From Saccharum officinarum (taxonomy: Eukaryota > Streptophyta > Magnoliopsida > Poales > Poaceae), in contig CM036197.1 of NCBI GenBank assembly GCA_020631735.1, positions 45,431,880 to 45,495,879 of the forward strand: a stretch of 64,000 nt of DNA, written 5' to 3'. Positions 1 to 10,286 of this stretch are shown here, one piece after another. The position numbers and the translations under genes were made by a program. Positions within the stretch are counted from its first letter, which is position 1; each line of letters opens with the position of its first letter. A model generated the notes under the pieces. It had not been told where the DNA came from. It worked only from the letters and a program-made list of their open reading frames with translations, and did no database searches.

Positions 1-829
1 GATTATCTCTAATCATTCTTACTTTCTTTTCAGCATCCTTGAGTACATCAGGCCCAAACACTTGACTTTCCCCTGTCTGATTCCAGAACAACGGGGTTCT
101 ACACTTTCGTCCATACAGAGCCTCAAACGGTGCCATCTGAAGACTCTTCTAATAACTATTGTTATAAGAGAAGTCTGCATAAGGCAAACTCTTATCCCAA
201 CTAGTACCATATTGTAAAGCACAAGCTCTCAACATATCTTCCAATATCTGATTAATTCTCTCCGTCTGTCCATCTGTCTGTGGATGGTAAGCTGTACTAA
301 AGTTCAGCTTGGTTCCTAGTGATTCATGTATCTTTTGCCAATAATGAGATGTAAACTGGTACCCCCGATCAGACACAATTTTCTTAGGAACTCCATGTAG
401 ACTCACTATTCTTTCCATATACAATTCTGCCAACCTTGCACTGCTATATGTAGTCTTAACTGGCAGAAAATGAGCAACCTTTGTTAGACGATCTACTATT
501 ACCCAAATTGAATCATACCCTCTTTGAGTACGTGGTAACCCAACTATAAAATCCATACCAACTTCTTCCCATTTCCATTCGGGTATCTGCATAGGTTGTA
601 AAAATCCTGCAGGTCTCTGGTGTTCAGCTTTCACCCTTTGACATGTGTCACACAAAGCAACATATTCAGCAACATCTCTTTTTAAACCATACCACCAATA
701 TTTCTCTCTCAGATCCAGATACATCTTAGTACTCCCAGGATGTATGGAATAAGCTGACTCATGAGCTTCACTCAGAATTACCTCTCTGATAGTCTTATCC
801 TCTAGCACACACAGCCTTTTCCAAACCAT
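1..829 (-). pseudogene. gypsy integrase, decayed
   Basis: The product would join retrotransposon cDNA to host DNA. The frame holds the zinc-binding H2C2 region (HESAYSIHPG, then CDTCQRVKAEHQ) and the DDE core: D in GMDFIVGLP, D in KIVSDRGYQF, E in QTDGQTERINQ. A stop at 149-151 follows YNNSY where the family has a glutamine codon; the same frame then continues (KSLQMAPFEALYGRKCRTP) to the window edge. The upstream junction to RNase H near 812-818 needs a 1-bp frame change, so the polyprotein is broken on both sides of the core. The family is clear from the HPQTDGQTE signature. Confidence 0.9.
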
Positions 830-1449
830 AGCGTACCCTTATCATCCTTATGGAATCCTGGTGATTTGCCCTTCACTATATTCTCCGCTATCTCTCTCAA
901 TTTGGCATCTTTCATCTGACTCTTGCGTATCTCTTGCTCCAGAGTAGGTTCTAGTACCAATTCTACTGCATTGGTGGTAAACCCTAAATTCAGATGCTCA
1001 CATTCAGCACACAACTCTCTTGGTATAGGCATTACTTGCACTTCATTAGCGTAGCTTTTCCTACTAAGAGCATCATCAACGACGTTAGTCTTTCCTAGAT
1101 GATAATGCACCTCTAGATCATAATCCTTTATCAACTTCAACCATCTACGCTGTCTCAAGTTCAGATCTGATTGAGTGAAGATATACTTCAGACTCTTGTG
1201 ATCAGTGTATATATCACTCTTATGTCCAATCAAATAGTGTCTCCATACCTTTAGTGCATGAACCACTGCAGCTAATTCCAAGTCATGAGTAGGATAATTT
1301 AATTCATGCTTTCTCAACTGTCTCGATGCATATGCCACAACTCTACCTTCTTGCATAAGAACACATTCCAAACCCAAACGAGATGCATCACAGTAGATAG
1401 AGAAATGTTTACTCAGATCTGGCAAAACTAATACGGGTGCAGTGGTCAA
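815..1449 (-). pseudogene. gypsy RNase H domain, decayed
   Basis: This segment encodes the RNase H part of the gypsy polyprotein. It opens with [20 protein letters not shown] and continues through [20 protein letters not shown] and [10 protein letters not shown] to DDALSRKSY, all typical landmarks. RNase H would remove the RNA strand during reverse transcription in virus-like particles. The frame is out of register with RT upstream (near 1443) and with integrase downstream (near 815), so at least two frameshifts bound it. The internal reading frame is open, so the domain itself decayed little. Confidence 0.88.
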
Positions 1450-2425
1450 TCTTTTTCTTCAATTCCTCAAAATTATCCTGACACTTCTCAGACCACCCAA
1501 ACTTGGCATTCTTCTCCAACAGTGCAGTCATTGGCTTCGCAAGCTTAGAAAATCCCTCTATAAATCTCCTGTAATAACCTGCTAATCCCAAGAAACTATG
1601 GATCTCACTTACATTGGTTGGTGGCTTCCAGTGCAATACATCTTTCACTTTGCTAGGATCTACTGATACTCCTCCATTTGAGACAACATGACCAAGAAAG
1701 GAAACTTCCTTCAACCAAAACTCACATTTACTCCGCTTGGCATATAACTGGTGTTCTCTAAGCTTTTGCAAGACCAACCTCAAATGTCGGCATGTTCCTC
1801 TTCAGTCTTGGAGAATACTAGGATATCATCAATGAATACCACTACAAACTTGTCCAGATATTCCATGAACACCTTATTCATCAAATACATAAAGTATGCA
1901 GGGGCATTAGTCAGACCAAAAGACATCACTGTATACTCATATAACCCATACCGTGTGGAAAAAGCTGTCTTTGGTATATCACTAGCACGAATCTTCAACT
2001 GGTGATATCCAGAACAAAGATCAATCTTGGAGAATACACAAGCACCCCTCAACTAATCAAACAAGTCATCAATTCTAGTCAACGGGTACTTATTCTTGAT
2101 AGTAACCTCATTGAGAGACCGATAATCTACACATATTCTCTGAGTGCCATCTTTCTTATCCACAAAAATCACTGGTGCTCCCCAAGGTGAAGAACTAGGA
2201 CGAATGAAACCCTTATCCTGCAACTCCTTAATTTGTTTCTTAAGTTCTTCTAGTTCATCTACTCCCATTCTATATGGATGCTTAGCTATGGATGCAGTTC
2301 CAGGTAATAATTCAATAATAAATTCAATGTCACAGTCTGGTGGCATACCTGGCAATTCCTCAGGAAACACATCAGAGAACTCCTCCACAACCTGGTCCTC
2401 CTTGTTGGCACCATCATTAAACTAG
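1443..2425 (-). pseudogene. gypsy reverse transcriptase, decayed
   Basis: The RT fingers and palm are clear: [20 protein letters not shown], then [22 protein letters not shown], and the catalytic motif [12 protein letters not shown] (FIDD in place of YVDD, as is usual in this group). The connection region follows ([31 protein letters not shown]). Lesions: an in-frame TAG at about 2053-2055 splits the palm, a frame change near 1783 follows the FIDD block, and another TAG lies near 2420 at the protease linker. The enzyme would have copied element RNA into DNA; this copy cannot make the full protein. Confidence 0.9.
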
Positions 2426-2792
2426 TTCACTGTAGCGATCTCCTGTTTTTGCACTTTCACATCAACTCTGATCCTATCTCCCTTCGGTGTTGTCAGCACT
2501 ACTGATTTCCCCTTGCACTGAATCTCTGCTTGTTGTTGCATCATCCAATCCATTCCCAATATGAGATCAATCCCAACTGTTCTCAATACTATAGGACTCA
2601 CCTTAAACTCTACCCCCTTAGAATGAGACTAATCGGGAGACAACGATAAGATGCTGGCATGTTTCCACCAGGTGAGTTTACTAATATAGGGTTCTTCATG
2701 GCACACAAATGAATTCTATGTATTCTAACAAATGCTTATGATATGAAAGAATGTGATGCTCCAGAATAAAAAAGAACAGTGGCAGGAGTGGA
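2426..2792 (-). pseudogene. gypsy aspartic protease with lost catalytic Asp
   Basis: On the minus strand the protease entry motif reads VLFYSGASHSF where the family has F-D-S-G, so the catalytic aspartate codon has become tyrosine (about 2766-2768). The distal motif LILGMDWMM is present near 2543-2570. A stop follows the first motif (SFIS then TAA). The enzyme normally cuts the Gag-Pol polyprotein. With the nucleophile-activating Asp replaced, this copy would be dead even if its frame were open. Confidence 0.7.
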
Positions 2793-3293
2793 ATGGACAT
2801 CGAACGTACCAAGCATAACTTCCGGTTCTTCCACTATTGTTTCCTGGGACAAGTGGTTCACCCTTCCAGTGTTAGGTGCAGGCTTCTGGTGACTTCCCTG
2901 CCTCTAGGGAGTCTGCTGGTTGGGCTTCTCAGGGCAATTGTAAGACAAGTAACCTTCTTTCCCACATCGAAAACATTTGTTTGGGGTATTAGGAGCACTA
3001 ATATTCATGGGAGTATTATTGGGAGGACCCTGACGCTGAGGCTGATTCTCACTCTGCTGCGGAGGGCATTGGTTGCCATTCTACAGCTGGAATGGGGGAC
3101 GTTGCGGGAACTGATTGCGGAAAGGGACCTGACCACGATTCCACTGACCCGAAGGAGGCCTCTGTTGATTACCTTGCTGGAAACCAGTACTCGGACGAGT
3201 GTTACTACCAGAAGTCTATCCCTGAAGCCTTTTTCTCTTGGCATCCATCTCCTTGCGCTTGTTATCCACCACGATAGCGTGGTTCACAAGCAT
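2793..3293 (-). pseudogene. gag C-terminal region with defective CCHC zinc knuckle
   Basis: Between gag and protease, the minus strand near 2925-2980 encodes CFRCGKEGYLSYNCPEKP. The spacing is that of a CX2CX4HX4C nucleocapsid knuckle, but the histidine is tyrosine, as expected from a single C-to-T change. The Gln/Pro-rich stretch between the capsid ORF and the knuckle is broken into several frames. It would bind element RNA in the intact family. Confidence 0.7.
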
Positions 3294-3932
3294 CTAAAAA
3301 TTGGGATAAGTATTGGACATCAACTGCAATTGTAGTCCATCATACAATCCCTTTAAGAAGCGGCGCTGCTTATCATTGTCATTAGCCACCTCATGTGGAG
3401 CATATCGTGACAACTGGGCAAACCTGTCACGATACTCAGCTATGGACAATGACCCTTGGGTTAAGTTTCTGAATTCCTCTGCCTTCAGTTCTATCATCCC
3501 TTCTGGTATATGGTAAGCTCTGAAGTTCTCTCTAAACTCCTGCCAAGTGACCGCGGGAGCATTGGCGGGGCGACCATACTCATATGATTCCCACCAATCC
3601 TGAGCTTCTCCCTTGAGTTGTCCAGAAGCAAACAATATCTTCTGCCGGTCATCACATTGTGCAATGTTGAGTTGCTTTTCCACGACACGAAGCCAATCAT
3701 CTGCTTCCAATGGATCAGCGGCATGCGTGAACACTGGGGGACGACCCTTCAAAAACTCACCACGCTTATCATGTGGTTGTGCCCCAGCAACTGGCTGATT
3801 ATGTTGGTTCTGCACCAGTTGTTGCATAAGCTGTGTTTGCACTGCCAATAGTTGCTCGATAGTGGGTGGCGATGGTGGTGGTGGATTTGGGGAAACACCT
3901 CCACGACCCCTGCCTCTTCCTCTTCCGGCCAT
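3294..3932 (-). CDS. gypsy Gag (capsid part), open 212-aa frame
   Basis: The start MAGRGRGRGRGG is followed by a Pro-rich stretch and a Gln-rich helix (QLLAVQTQLMQQLVQ). The plant retrotransposon gag core comes next: PLEADDWLRVVEKQLNIAQC, AQDWWESYE, WQEFRENFRAYHIPEGMIE, LSIAEYRDRFAQLSRYAP and RRFLKGLYDGLQLQL. Gag forms the virus-like particle shell. The frame stops just after SNTYPNF, before the zinc knuckle, so the protein is truncated relative to the family. I chose the ATG at the Arg/Gly repeat because this start is usual for the group. It is the only long open frame left in the element. Confidence 0.85.
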   Translation of the reverse strand: MAGRGRGRGRGGVSPNPPPPSPPTIEQLLAVQTQLMQQLVQNQHNQPVAGAQPHDKRGEFLKGRPPVFTHAADPLEADDWLRVVEKQLNIAQCDDRQKILFASGQLKGEAQDWWESYEYGRPANAPAVTWQEFRENFRAYHIPEGMIELKAEEFRNLTQGSLSIAEYRDRFAQLSRYAPHEVANDNDKQRRFLKGLYDGLQLQLMSNTYPNF

Positions 3933-4626
3933 CTACCATCCATAAAAAATGCAAACTTTGAGATTTCCATGTTACCGACCCCTTATAAGATAAAGAATGA
4001 GATCTAAAAGTTTTCTGGGCGACTATCAATATTAACAGTTCAGTAAATCAATCATATATCGAGCTATAGAAGTCCAATAGAGGCGTGCTTTGTATGGTTG
4101 GAAAGCTTATGAAGTTCTCCACAACTTTTATTTGGACCATAAGACCAGATTCTGTCGTTAAGTTATTGAAAAATAAGGCGCAACAGAAACTATCCCAGAT
4201 TCCAGACTGTGCAGAAACTTTAACTTGTGATAGTTATATCTCTCAAACCAGATCAGATAAAAAGGTGAATCCAGTGGCATTTGAAAGGTTCTTAAACCTA
4301 GTTTCTCTCATAAAAATTTTATAAATATTGCGCGAACCGTTTTTGAACCATAGCAGAAACATTGCAGACTGCTCTAGAAAACAGCAAGGACAAAAATGTG
4401 ACAATACCAAACCCAACTATTATTCCCTTGACTAATAAACTTTTTATTCTTAAAAATAGAACTTGTAGACATGCCTACAAGCCCCAACACTCATAACAAA
4501 AATCCAACTCACACATAAGTATAATGATAAAGCAACTATCACACCAAAGTTCAAACCACACGACAGACTCGAAGACTCAACTGACATTACTAAGAACGTT
4601 CTTATTACATGAAGGACTCCTATTTT
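3933..4626 (-). other. Untranslated spacer between pre-gag ORF and gag
   Basis: This AT-rich stretch of about 700 bp lies inside the gypsy element. I see no long conserved frame, tRNA or insertion boundary in it. It probably served as leader for gag translation or contained an intron; this is inference. Confidence 0.5.
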
Positions 4627-5480
4627 CTAATGACATGGCTCATGTTCTAATGTCTCATAAATCTTGGACATGCCTTGGTTTGCTCGGAGTTCATCAATCA
4701 CTGCTTGACACCTCTTGATGGTCTTCCCCTGTGCCTTCACCATCTCCTCTAACTGCAGCTTCCTCTCCATCATATCATAGACAAAGTTCACCATCACCCG
4801 AGGAAGTGGTTCCAACTGCACTGGATCCATCATGGCCCATCCAAGGTCAGGGTGTGCACGAGGAAGTAACGGTGAACATCATGCTTCATGCTATCAAAGC
4901 GAAGGTAGCGAAGGCACATACATGCTTCAAAAGTGGCATCTTCAATGCTAGCCTCCATGGTAGCTCGACGACCCATGTGAGCATACATCCTGTCTAACTG
5001 GTATGCCCCTTTTTTCTCATCCTTAGGAAAAATACTCGCTCTTGCCTTCTAGTAAGTGTCCTCCAGCAGATGGGTATACTCCCAACAGACGTACTCTATA
5101 GCTGGGTGCCAATCAGCGAAGTAGGCAGAGAGCATTCCCATAAGTCAATGGTGAGAGACAGCATCTCCTCCAGCCTTGTGGTAGATCTTCACAGTCCATC
5201 CCAATGGAGGAGGTGGCACATCCTCAGCAGCTGCATCATGTGGTGGAGATGGGGGTTGCTCTCCTCCATTGGCTTCCTCCTCTTCATCATCTTCAATCTC
5301 GATGATCTCAGGGTCTTCTTCAGGCTCGAGTTCTTCCTGAGGAGGTGCTGGCGCTTGGATTGGTGCTTCAGGGGTCTGCTCCTTCTCCTAGGGAACTTCC
5401 TCTTGTGGCTCTTCAGGTGCAAGCAAAGCACGAGGTGGGTAGTGTCCTTCAGTGGTGATGCGGGCAGTCTTGCGGCCACG
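4627..5480 (-). pseudogene. Pre-gag ORF of the gypsy element, decayed
   Basis: Starting close to the primer-binding site, the minus strand encodes a protein-like sequence in one frame, IVRGRKTARITTEGHYPPRAL, then an acidic Pro/Glu-rich stretch, GWTVKIYHKAGGDAVSHH, LMGMLSAYFADWHPAIEYVC, YQLDRMYAHMGRR and EDATFEACMCLRYLRFDSMK. It ends, after a 1-bp shift near 4833, in a coiled-coil-like tail (EEMVKAQGKTIKRCQAVIDE). At least four internal stops occur, one of them (near 5148) specific to this arm. I do not know its function. An extra ORF between PBS and gag is found in some large grass gypsy elements; no enzyme motif is visible. Confidence 0.6.
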
Positions 5481-5660
5481 AACTATCTACAGAGTTTTTA
5501 GATGTAGTTAGAACAGAGGCAAAATTTCATAATAGAATGAGACATAAGAAGCATAAAAATTTATCAAATAACAAGAGCAAGATAATAAAAATAAAAATAG
5601 TGAAAAAGAAGATACTAAATCGATCATTTCTAGCTAGCCTTGCGTCCTACAGTCAACCTA

Positions 5661-5672
5661 GCTTCGATACCA
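5661..5672 (-). promoter_or_regulatory. Primer-binding site, initiator-Met tRNA type
   Basis: Three bases inside the LTR end the minus strand reads TGGTATCGAAGC, against TGGTATCAGAGC, the usual complement of plant initiator tRNA-Met. The right-arm copy (TGGTATCGGAGCCA) is closer to consensus, so the left copy has extra transitions. Confidence 0.85.
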
Positions 5673-5675
5673 ATT

Positions 5676-8425
5676 TGTCACACCCATTTAACGACCAAAT
5701 GGAGTGCATACTCTTATGTGTACCCAGAGATCAATCACACATAAGTTAACAAATTATAAAGGAAGTATCATCACAAATGTTATTACATCACGATTATTAA
5801 CACATAGTCTTTACTTAAATGTAGCGGAAGTAAAATATAAAACTCTCGTGGTAGCTCCAATCACAGGCACATTGACTGGTTGACTGCAAGTCTAGTAATC
5901 TTCAGGGAAGTAGTAGTAGTCACTATTTGCACCATCTGTTACCCATCCGGGATTTTTATCCAAGTAAGAAAAATAAACAAGCGTAAGCACATCTCATACT
6001 CAACAAGTGTAACATGGGGTTCATAAGGCTTAAAGGCATAACATTTGTTTATCAGCATGTAGCTTTTAATTAGCATAATTTTAGTACATCAATAATATCA
6101 AAATGTCTCAATGTAAACAATAAACATATGATCCATGTGAAATGATTAACGAATAGCAAAAACATATTCATTATTAATGATCAACTATTCCATAAGGGTC
6201 CAATACCACTCGTGACCATGAGCACGGCTGATATACCGGTTTTACACTCTGCAGAGGTTGTACACTTTCAATGTGAGTCGTGTTGCCCATATGCCCGGGT
6301 TAATTACTCCCAAAACACTTACAAGGTGAGCAGGTAGGGGAACACTATGAAGTCTTTCGAAGGTTCGTCTAACAAGTTAGGGCCATTAGATTCACTCGTC
6401 AAACAGATGTAGAGCCCCCCTTTCAAATGGCACAATAACACGCAGCCTATACACATGAGGACAGAGGCCGCACTATACCCGATTCGTCAAGCCATTCTTA
6501 CGCCAAAAAGGATTACCACTAACAAGCTAGAAAAGGTCCTTCTATATGACTAAAGCCAGAGCCATATAGCCCTCACAGTTGTACTATAAGTCCCGGATGT
6601 TCGCTTACAGATAAGTCCTTAAGGAGAGTAACGAGAGCACCAAAATAACCCCATGCTTTAGTCTCCTTTTGATAATAATAAAAAGTCATCTTTTAATGTT
6701 TATTGCATATTTCATTAGTCAAATTACATGATCATAGTTCATGTTAAGCACTAGCAATACTACTCCATGCAATATAATAGATATCAAGGAATAAGATCAA
6801 CACTAAGTCATCCTTAAAAAGGAAATATATGCATAATGATATTATTTGCTTATTGTGAATAGGACAACAAGGATAATCCCAAGCTATACTTGCCTTGCTC
6901 AAACTGGTCCTGATGATCTTGCTCATAGAAAAACTCCTGATCCCCAACGAATTGCTCACCGTCTATACTCGATCAACAATAGCAACAACATTCATCCAGA
7001 ACAATCATGCATAAACAAACAAGACTATAATTAGAACAGTACACCAACCATAATAAAATAAGATAAAAAGTCTTTAAAACGAATCTACAACTCGCTAGGA
7101 TCACACAGACGCGAAGATCATGAAAAACAGAGCTAAAACGATGAAGTTACGAATTTACAAAGATTTCTTATAGAAAAATAATTACTTTAATTCAAACTCG
7201 AAAATAAAACGTCACAAACCTACTGTACAGTACTACTAACATATAGAGCTCGCAAATACGAACCTAACGCAATTTGAACGGGTCAAATCGGAGTTAAAAC
7301 GGAGAAGTTATGACTAAAATAAAATCAGTGGCAAAACTATAAATAAGTGAAAGCGTATTCTTGAATTACCGAGACCAAATACGCTTTCAAAAGGATAAAA
7401 CACGATGCGGGAATGCGCCTTGGACAGCGGGTTATATATTTAAAAAGTACAGGGACTCTTTAGCAAAATCTCCAGCCGAACCGGTATCGGCTAATCTCAG
7501 CCGTTGGATACAAAATGGATGGATCGGATCAGATCGGGAACAGCCGACGGCGGCGCTCGGCCGGAACAGAGGCCCGACGGTGAGTCCCGCGGCGGCGCCA
7601 TTACCGGAGAACGCTATCTCGCGATTCAAAGCGTTACCTCGCAAAAGAAAAGCATCGGGATGGAGTGGGGAACATGGCGAGCTCACCAAGGTAGGAAACG
7701 AAGACGGAGTCAGACCGGAAACGGCGTGGAGCTCGGGATGGCGGACGTCTACGGCTGCGACTCCCGCGTAGCCTCCTCGGGACGGAGTCAGTCTTCCGCT
7801 TCGGTGCAATATAGAGCGGAGGGGTGCGGCATCCCGTTTTTATAACCCGAAGATGCTCTAAACAAGGAAAGAAAGGATATGAGCGGCGGATTTGATCGGT
7901 AGAAGCAAGGAAGGAAATCGGGCGCGGCGTGAAGAAGAAGGCGGCCCTGACTGGTGGACCCGCGGCGTCAGCCAGAGAGAGCGGGGAAAGGGATAACACG
8001 GGCGCGCGCGGTAACGGGCCTGCTGCCGGCTCGGCCCAAGGCAGGGCAGGGAAAACGGGCCGCGTTGACCTCGGCTCGGGAAAGCCGAGCGAAATGCGGG
8101 GGGAAAAGAAGGGTCGCGCGCGCGGGAGGCAAGCGGGCCGCGAGCGAGGGTTGGGTTGAAAGCTGAGAAGAGGAAAGAATTCTCTTTTCTTTTTCGTTTT
8201 ATCAAAGCATTTTCAAATGATTTTGAATCCTCTTTTGAATTTGAATCAAACCACTCAATACAAAATATTCAAATGCAACAGCATGAGTGCACAAACATGT
8301 TTCTACCCTTATGTTTGATTTTAAGTTAATAAAAATTATTATTATTCTAAGTTTGTATGCCCACAAAATTGCATAAAAATCATATTTACCTACTTTTAAA
8401 TATCCCAAAATTTTAGGGTGTTACA
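5676..8425 (-). repeat. 5' LTR of the gypsy element (about 2750 bp)
   Basis: On the minus strand it starts TGTAACACCCTAAAATTTTG and ends GGGTGTGACA, that is TG...CA, directly followed by the primer-binding site. The outer flank (GTATT at 8426-8430) would be the 5-bp target-site duplication, but the partner lies outside the window. A GC-rich stretch (7500-8160), rich in CGCG, lies in the first third and reads as several overlapping chance ORFs; I do not call genes there. The length is in the range of large grass gypsy LTRs. Its mate in the other arm is 60673-63429. Confidence 0.85.
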
Positions 8426-8430
8426 GTATT

Positions 8431-8607
8431 ACCTACAGTTACAGAATCAGTTGTCGGTGCTGCTGAACCGAATGGCGGTGGTGCTTGTGAACCGGATGGC
8501 GGTGTTGCTGAAGCGGATGCAAGACGAGGACGAGTCTGGGGACGAGAACCCACAGATTGAGATACAGTAGCAGCTTGAGATCCACTTGTAGCACCGGGAG
8601 TCAACAT
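8431..8607 (-). pseudogene. First coding exon of a hAT-type gene, truncated by LTR
   Basis: From an ATG after a splice acceptor, the minus strand encodes a low-complexity Ser/Ala/Pro-rich N terminus (MLTPGATSGSQAATVSQS, later GSAAPTTDSVTVGN), then runs into the LTR. Such disordered N termini precede the BED finger in grass hAT transposases, but no BED or catalytic part is left here. The assignment to hAT rests on position inside the hAT-like end, not on a domain. In the right arm the same exon differs by a few residues (Q to E, T to P). Confidence 0.45.
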
Positions 8608-8835
8608 TGCTCACTTCCTGTCAAATGAAAAAGGCAAAAACATACATGGCCACATGAGAAAATGAAGAAAATGGCACACATTGATACATCAGCACTAAGA
8701 AAATGGTACATTTTGGAAAAAAGGCAAAAACACACATTTATTATAGTTATATGCATGTACATATTGGCAAAAAATAATTACTCTAACTGCAAACCCCCAA
8801 AACATTCCTGAACTGAGCTGTACCAGTACACAGCG

Positions 8836-9590
8836 AGGCTATACATGGCTTATTATACAGTTGCACATCATTTGCAAAATGGTAATATGTATGGGAAAGA
8901 AATATCTTCAGTAAGGCCAGAAGAAATGACAGATGAAGTCTGGGATTTTGTGTTTTGTGATGGTCCAGCACCAAAAAGTCTGGGAATCAAATCAAAGTCT
9001 TTCCATACTTCAGATCTTGCTGATGCTGGCGATGGTGTGGATGATGCAAACTTTGTCACTGAAACTGCAAATTCTGCTGTGACGAGGCTTACAAAAGAAA
9101 TTTCATGGATGGAAGAGGTTACAACTGCTGAATCTAAATTAAGAGCCGGGCCGCCCACTACATATGCTGACCGTGTGTTTGAAAATGAGATGAACATTAC
9201 AATCATAGAAACTGAGAAGAGCTACAATGCTTTCATGTTCAGAGCCGCCCCTGACGTCTGGCTTTTATGAAGGTTCCAAGAAGCCTAAGAAGGGAGCTGC
9301 ACCAGCACCTCTAGCCGAGGAAAAGAAGATGAGCATTGGCCTTATATATGTGGACGAGCACTACTCTGGCTGGAAAGAGCAGTGCTTGAGGGTGCTGCAG
9401 TCCAAGTTCGACAGCCAAAGTCGCTCCTTCGCACCTGATAAGGAAATAGCAGAAGCTCTGAAGGAGTGTCCCATCGGGCAGGAAATGAACTTGAAGCAAG
9501 TTCAGAAGCTGTGCATGCCCTTCATCAAAAAAAAATGGACGAGGCATTGGAGGTTGGTCCTCAGGCGTTGGACAAGCGAGCCCCACTAGC
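8836..9590 (+). pseudogene. Captured cytosolic leucyl-tRNA synthetase fragment
   Basis: The translation LYMAYYTVAHHLQNGNMYGK, then MTDEVWDFVFCDGPAPKS, matches the catalytic region of plant/eukaryote cytosolic LeuRS. It then jumps to LADAGDGVDDANFVTETAN, LTKEISWMEEV and NEMNITIIETEKSYNAFMFR (start of the anticodon-binding domain), skipping the KMSKS loop. After a frame change near 9243 it jumps again to GSKKPKKGAAP, GLIYVDEHYSGWKEQCLRVL and MNLKQVQKLCMPFIK (C-terminal extension). The functional enzyme charges tRNA-Leu; this piece cannot. No intron is seen between joined blocks, so capture from spliced RNA or exon-by-exon capture is possible. It is antisense to the surrounding hAT transcript unit. 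Confidence 0.85.
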
Positions 9591-10286
9591 CAAGCCGCCA
9601 TGGCTGTCCAAGTCCATCTCAATTTGGATCATATATACTAGTTCTCGTAGTAGCAATTAGCCTCAAAATGAATCGAAACAACATCATCGTCAACCACGTC
9701 AGGGAACACACTAAGTCCTTAGAACACACCATGAAAATTGGCAGAGCTCTTGAGATCTAGGGAAGGGATGTGTCGTCGTACCTGCTGGACTGCTGGATTT
9801 GTCGGCGAGGTGGGGAGGTCGGCGTCTCGGTGAGGTCACGAACTGGCGATGGGGTGAGGACGCGAGGTCGCGGAGGCGAGGCTAGAGATGCCGGCGAGGT
9901 CACAGACTGGCCAGGCGCCGAGGCTGGTGAGCCGGCGAGGTCGCCCGTCGGAGCACGGTCGCGCCTGATGCAGGCCGTCGTGCCGTGTGCCCTAGTCGCC
10001 TCTCGCGCTATCGCGCGGCGCCTGGGTGCTGGGTCGAGTGAGTGACGAGTCGACGCCTCGACGGCCAGCTGAGGGAGTTAGGGTTGCTAGCTGGGCCTTT
10101 GTTGGGCTGCATCTTTCGGGGATCCAATGGAGCACCACGGGTGAAAATTAGTATCCGCCCCAAACCCGCGGTATTTCAGGTATCCGAACCCGCAAAACCG
10201 TGGGCGAAAAACAGGCACCAAACCCGAAAACCGGAGAACTGAAAACCGCGGATACCCGAACCGAACCCGATCCGCTGACATCCTTA

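Larger units (their letters stand above)
1..8425 (-). mobile_element. Ty3/gypsy LTR retrotransposon, 3' part outside window
   Basis: Read on the minus strand the order is LTR, primer-binding site, pre-gag ORF, gag, zinc knuckle, protease, reverse transcriptase, RNase H, integrase, running off the window start. This order (RT before integrase) defines Ty3/gypsy. The gag and integrase look like the plant Tekay/Del chromovirus group, but the chromodomain would lie outside the window, so the lineage is inferred. Every coding part carries stops or frameshifts, so the copy cannot be autonomous. It appears inserted into a hAT element, because the LTR interrupts an open exon at 8426. Confidence 0.92.
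8426..10286 (-). mobile_element. hAT element 1, 5' part, cut by the gypsy LTR
   Basis: The end at 10286 reads, on the minus strand, TAAGGATGTCAGCGGATCGG followed by short GGGTTCGG and CGGGTTTGG repeats, typical of hAT subterminal regions. Going inward there is a GC-rich leader (about 9765-10090) with a plausible donor CAG|GTACGA, an intron carrying an antisense LeuRS fragment, and an acceptor TTTGACAG just before an ATG at 8607. The coding exon is interrupted at 8426 by the LTR. The 8 bp outside the end (CTGATAGG) would be the target-site duplication. The other terminus must lie beyond the gypsy element. Confidence 0.6.

Noticed and set aside
7361..8205. Overlapping ORFs of 60-136 aa on both strands
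   Set aside because: They lie in the GC-rich part of the gypsy LTR; composition explains the open frames and no family motif is present.
9770..10045. 91-aa Arg/Gly-rich ORF
   Set aside because: It is the GC-rich leader of hAT 1 read in the opposite direction; no homology features.
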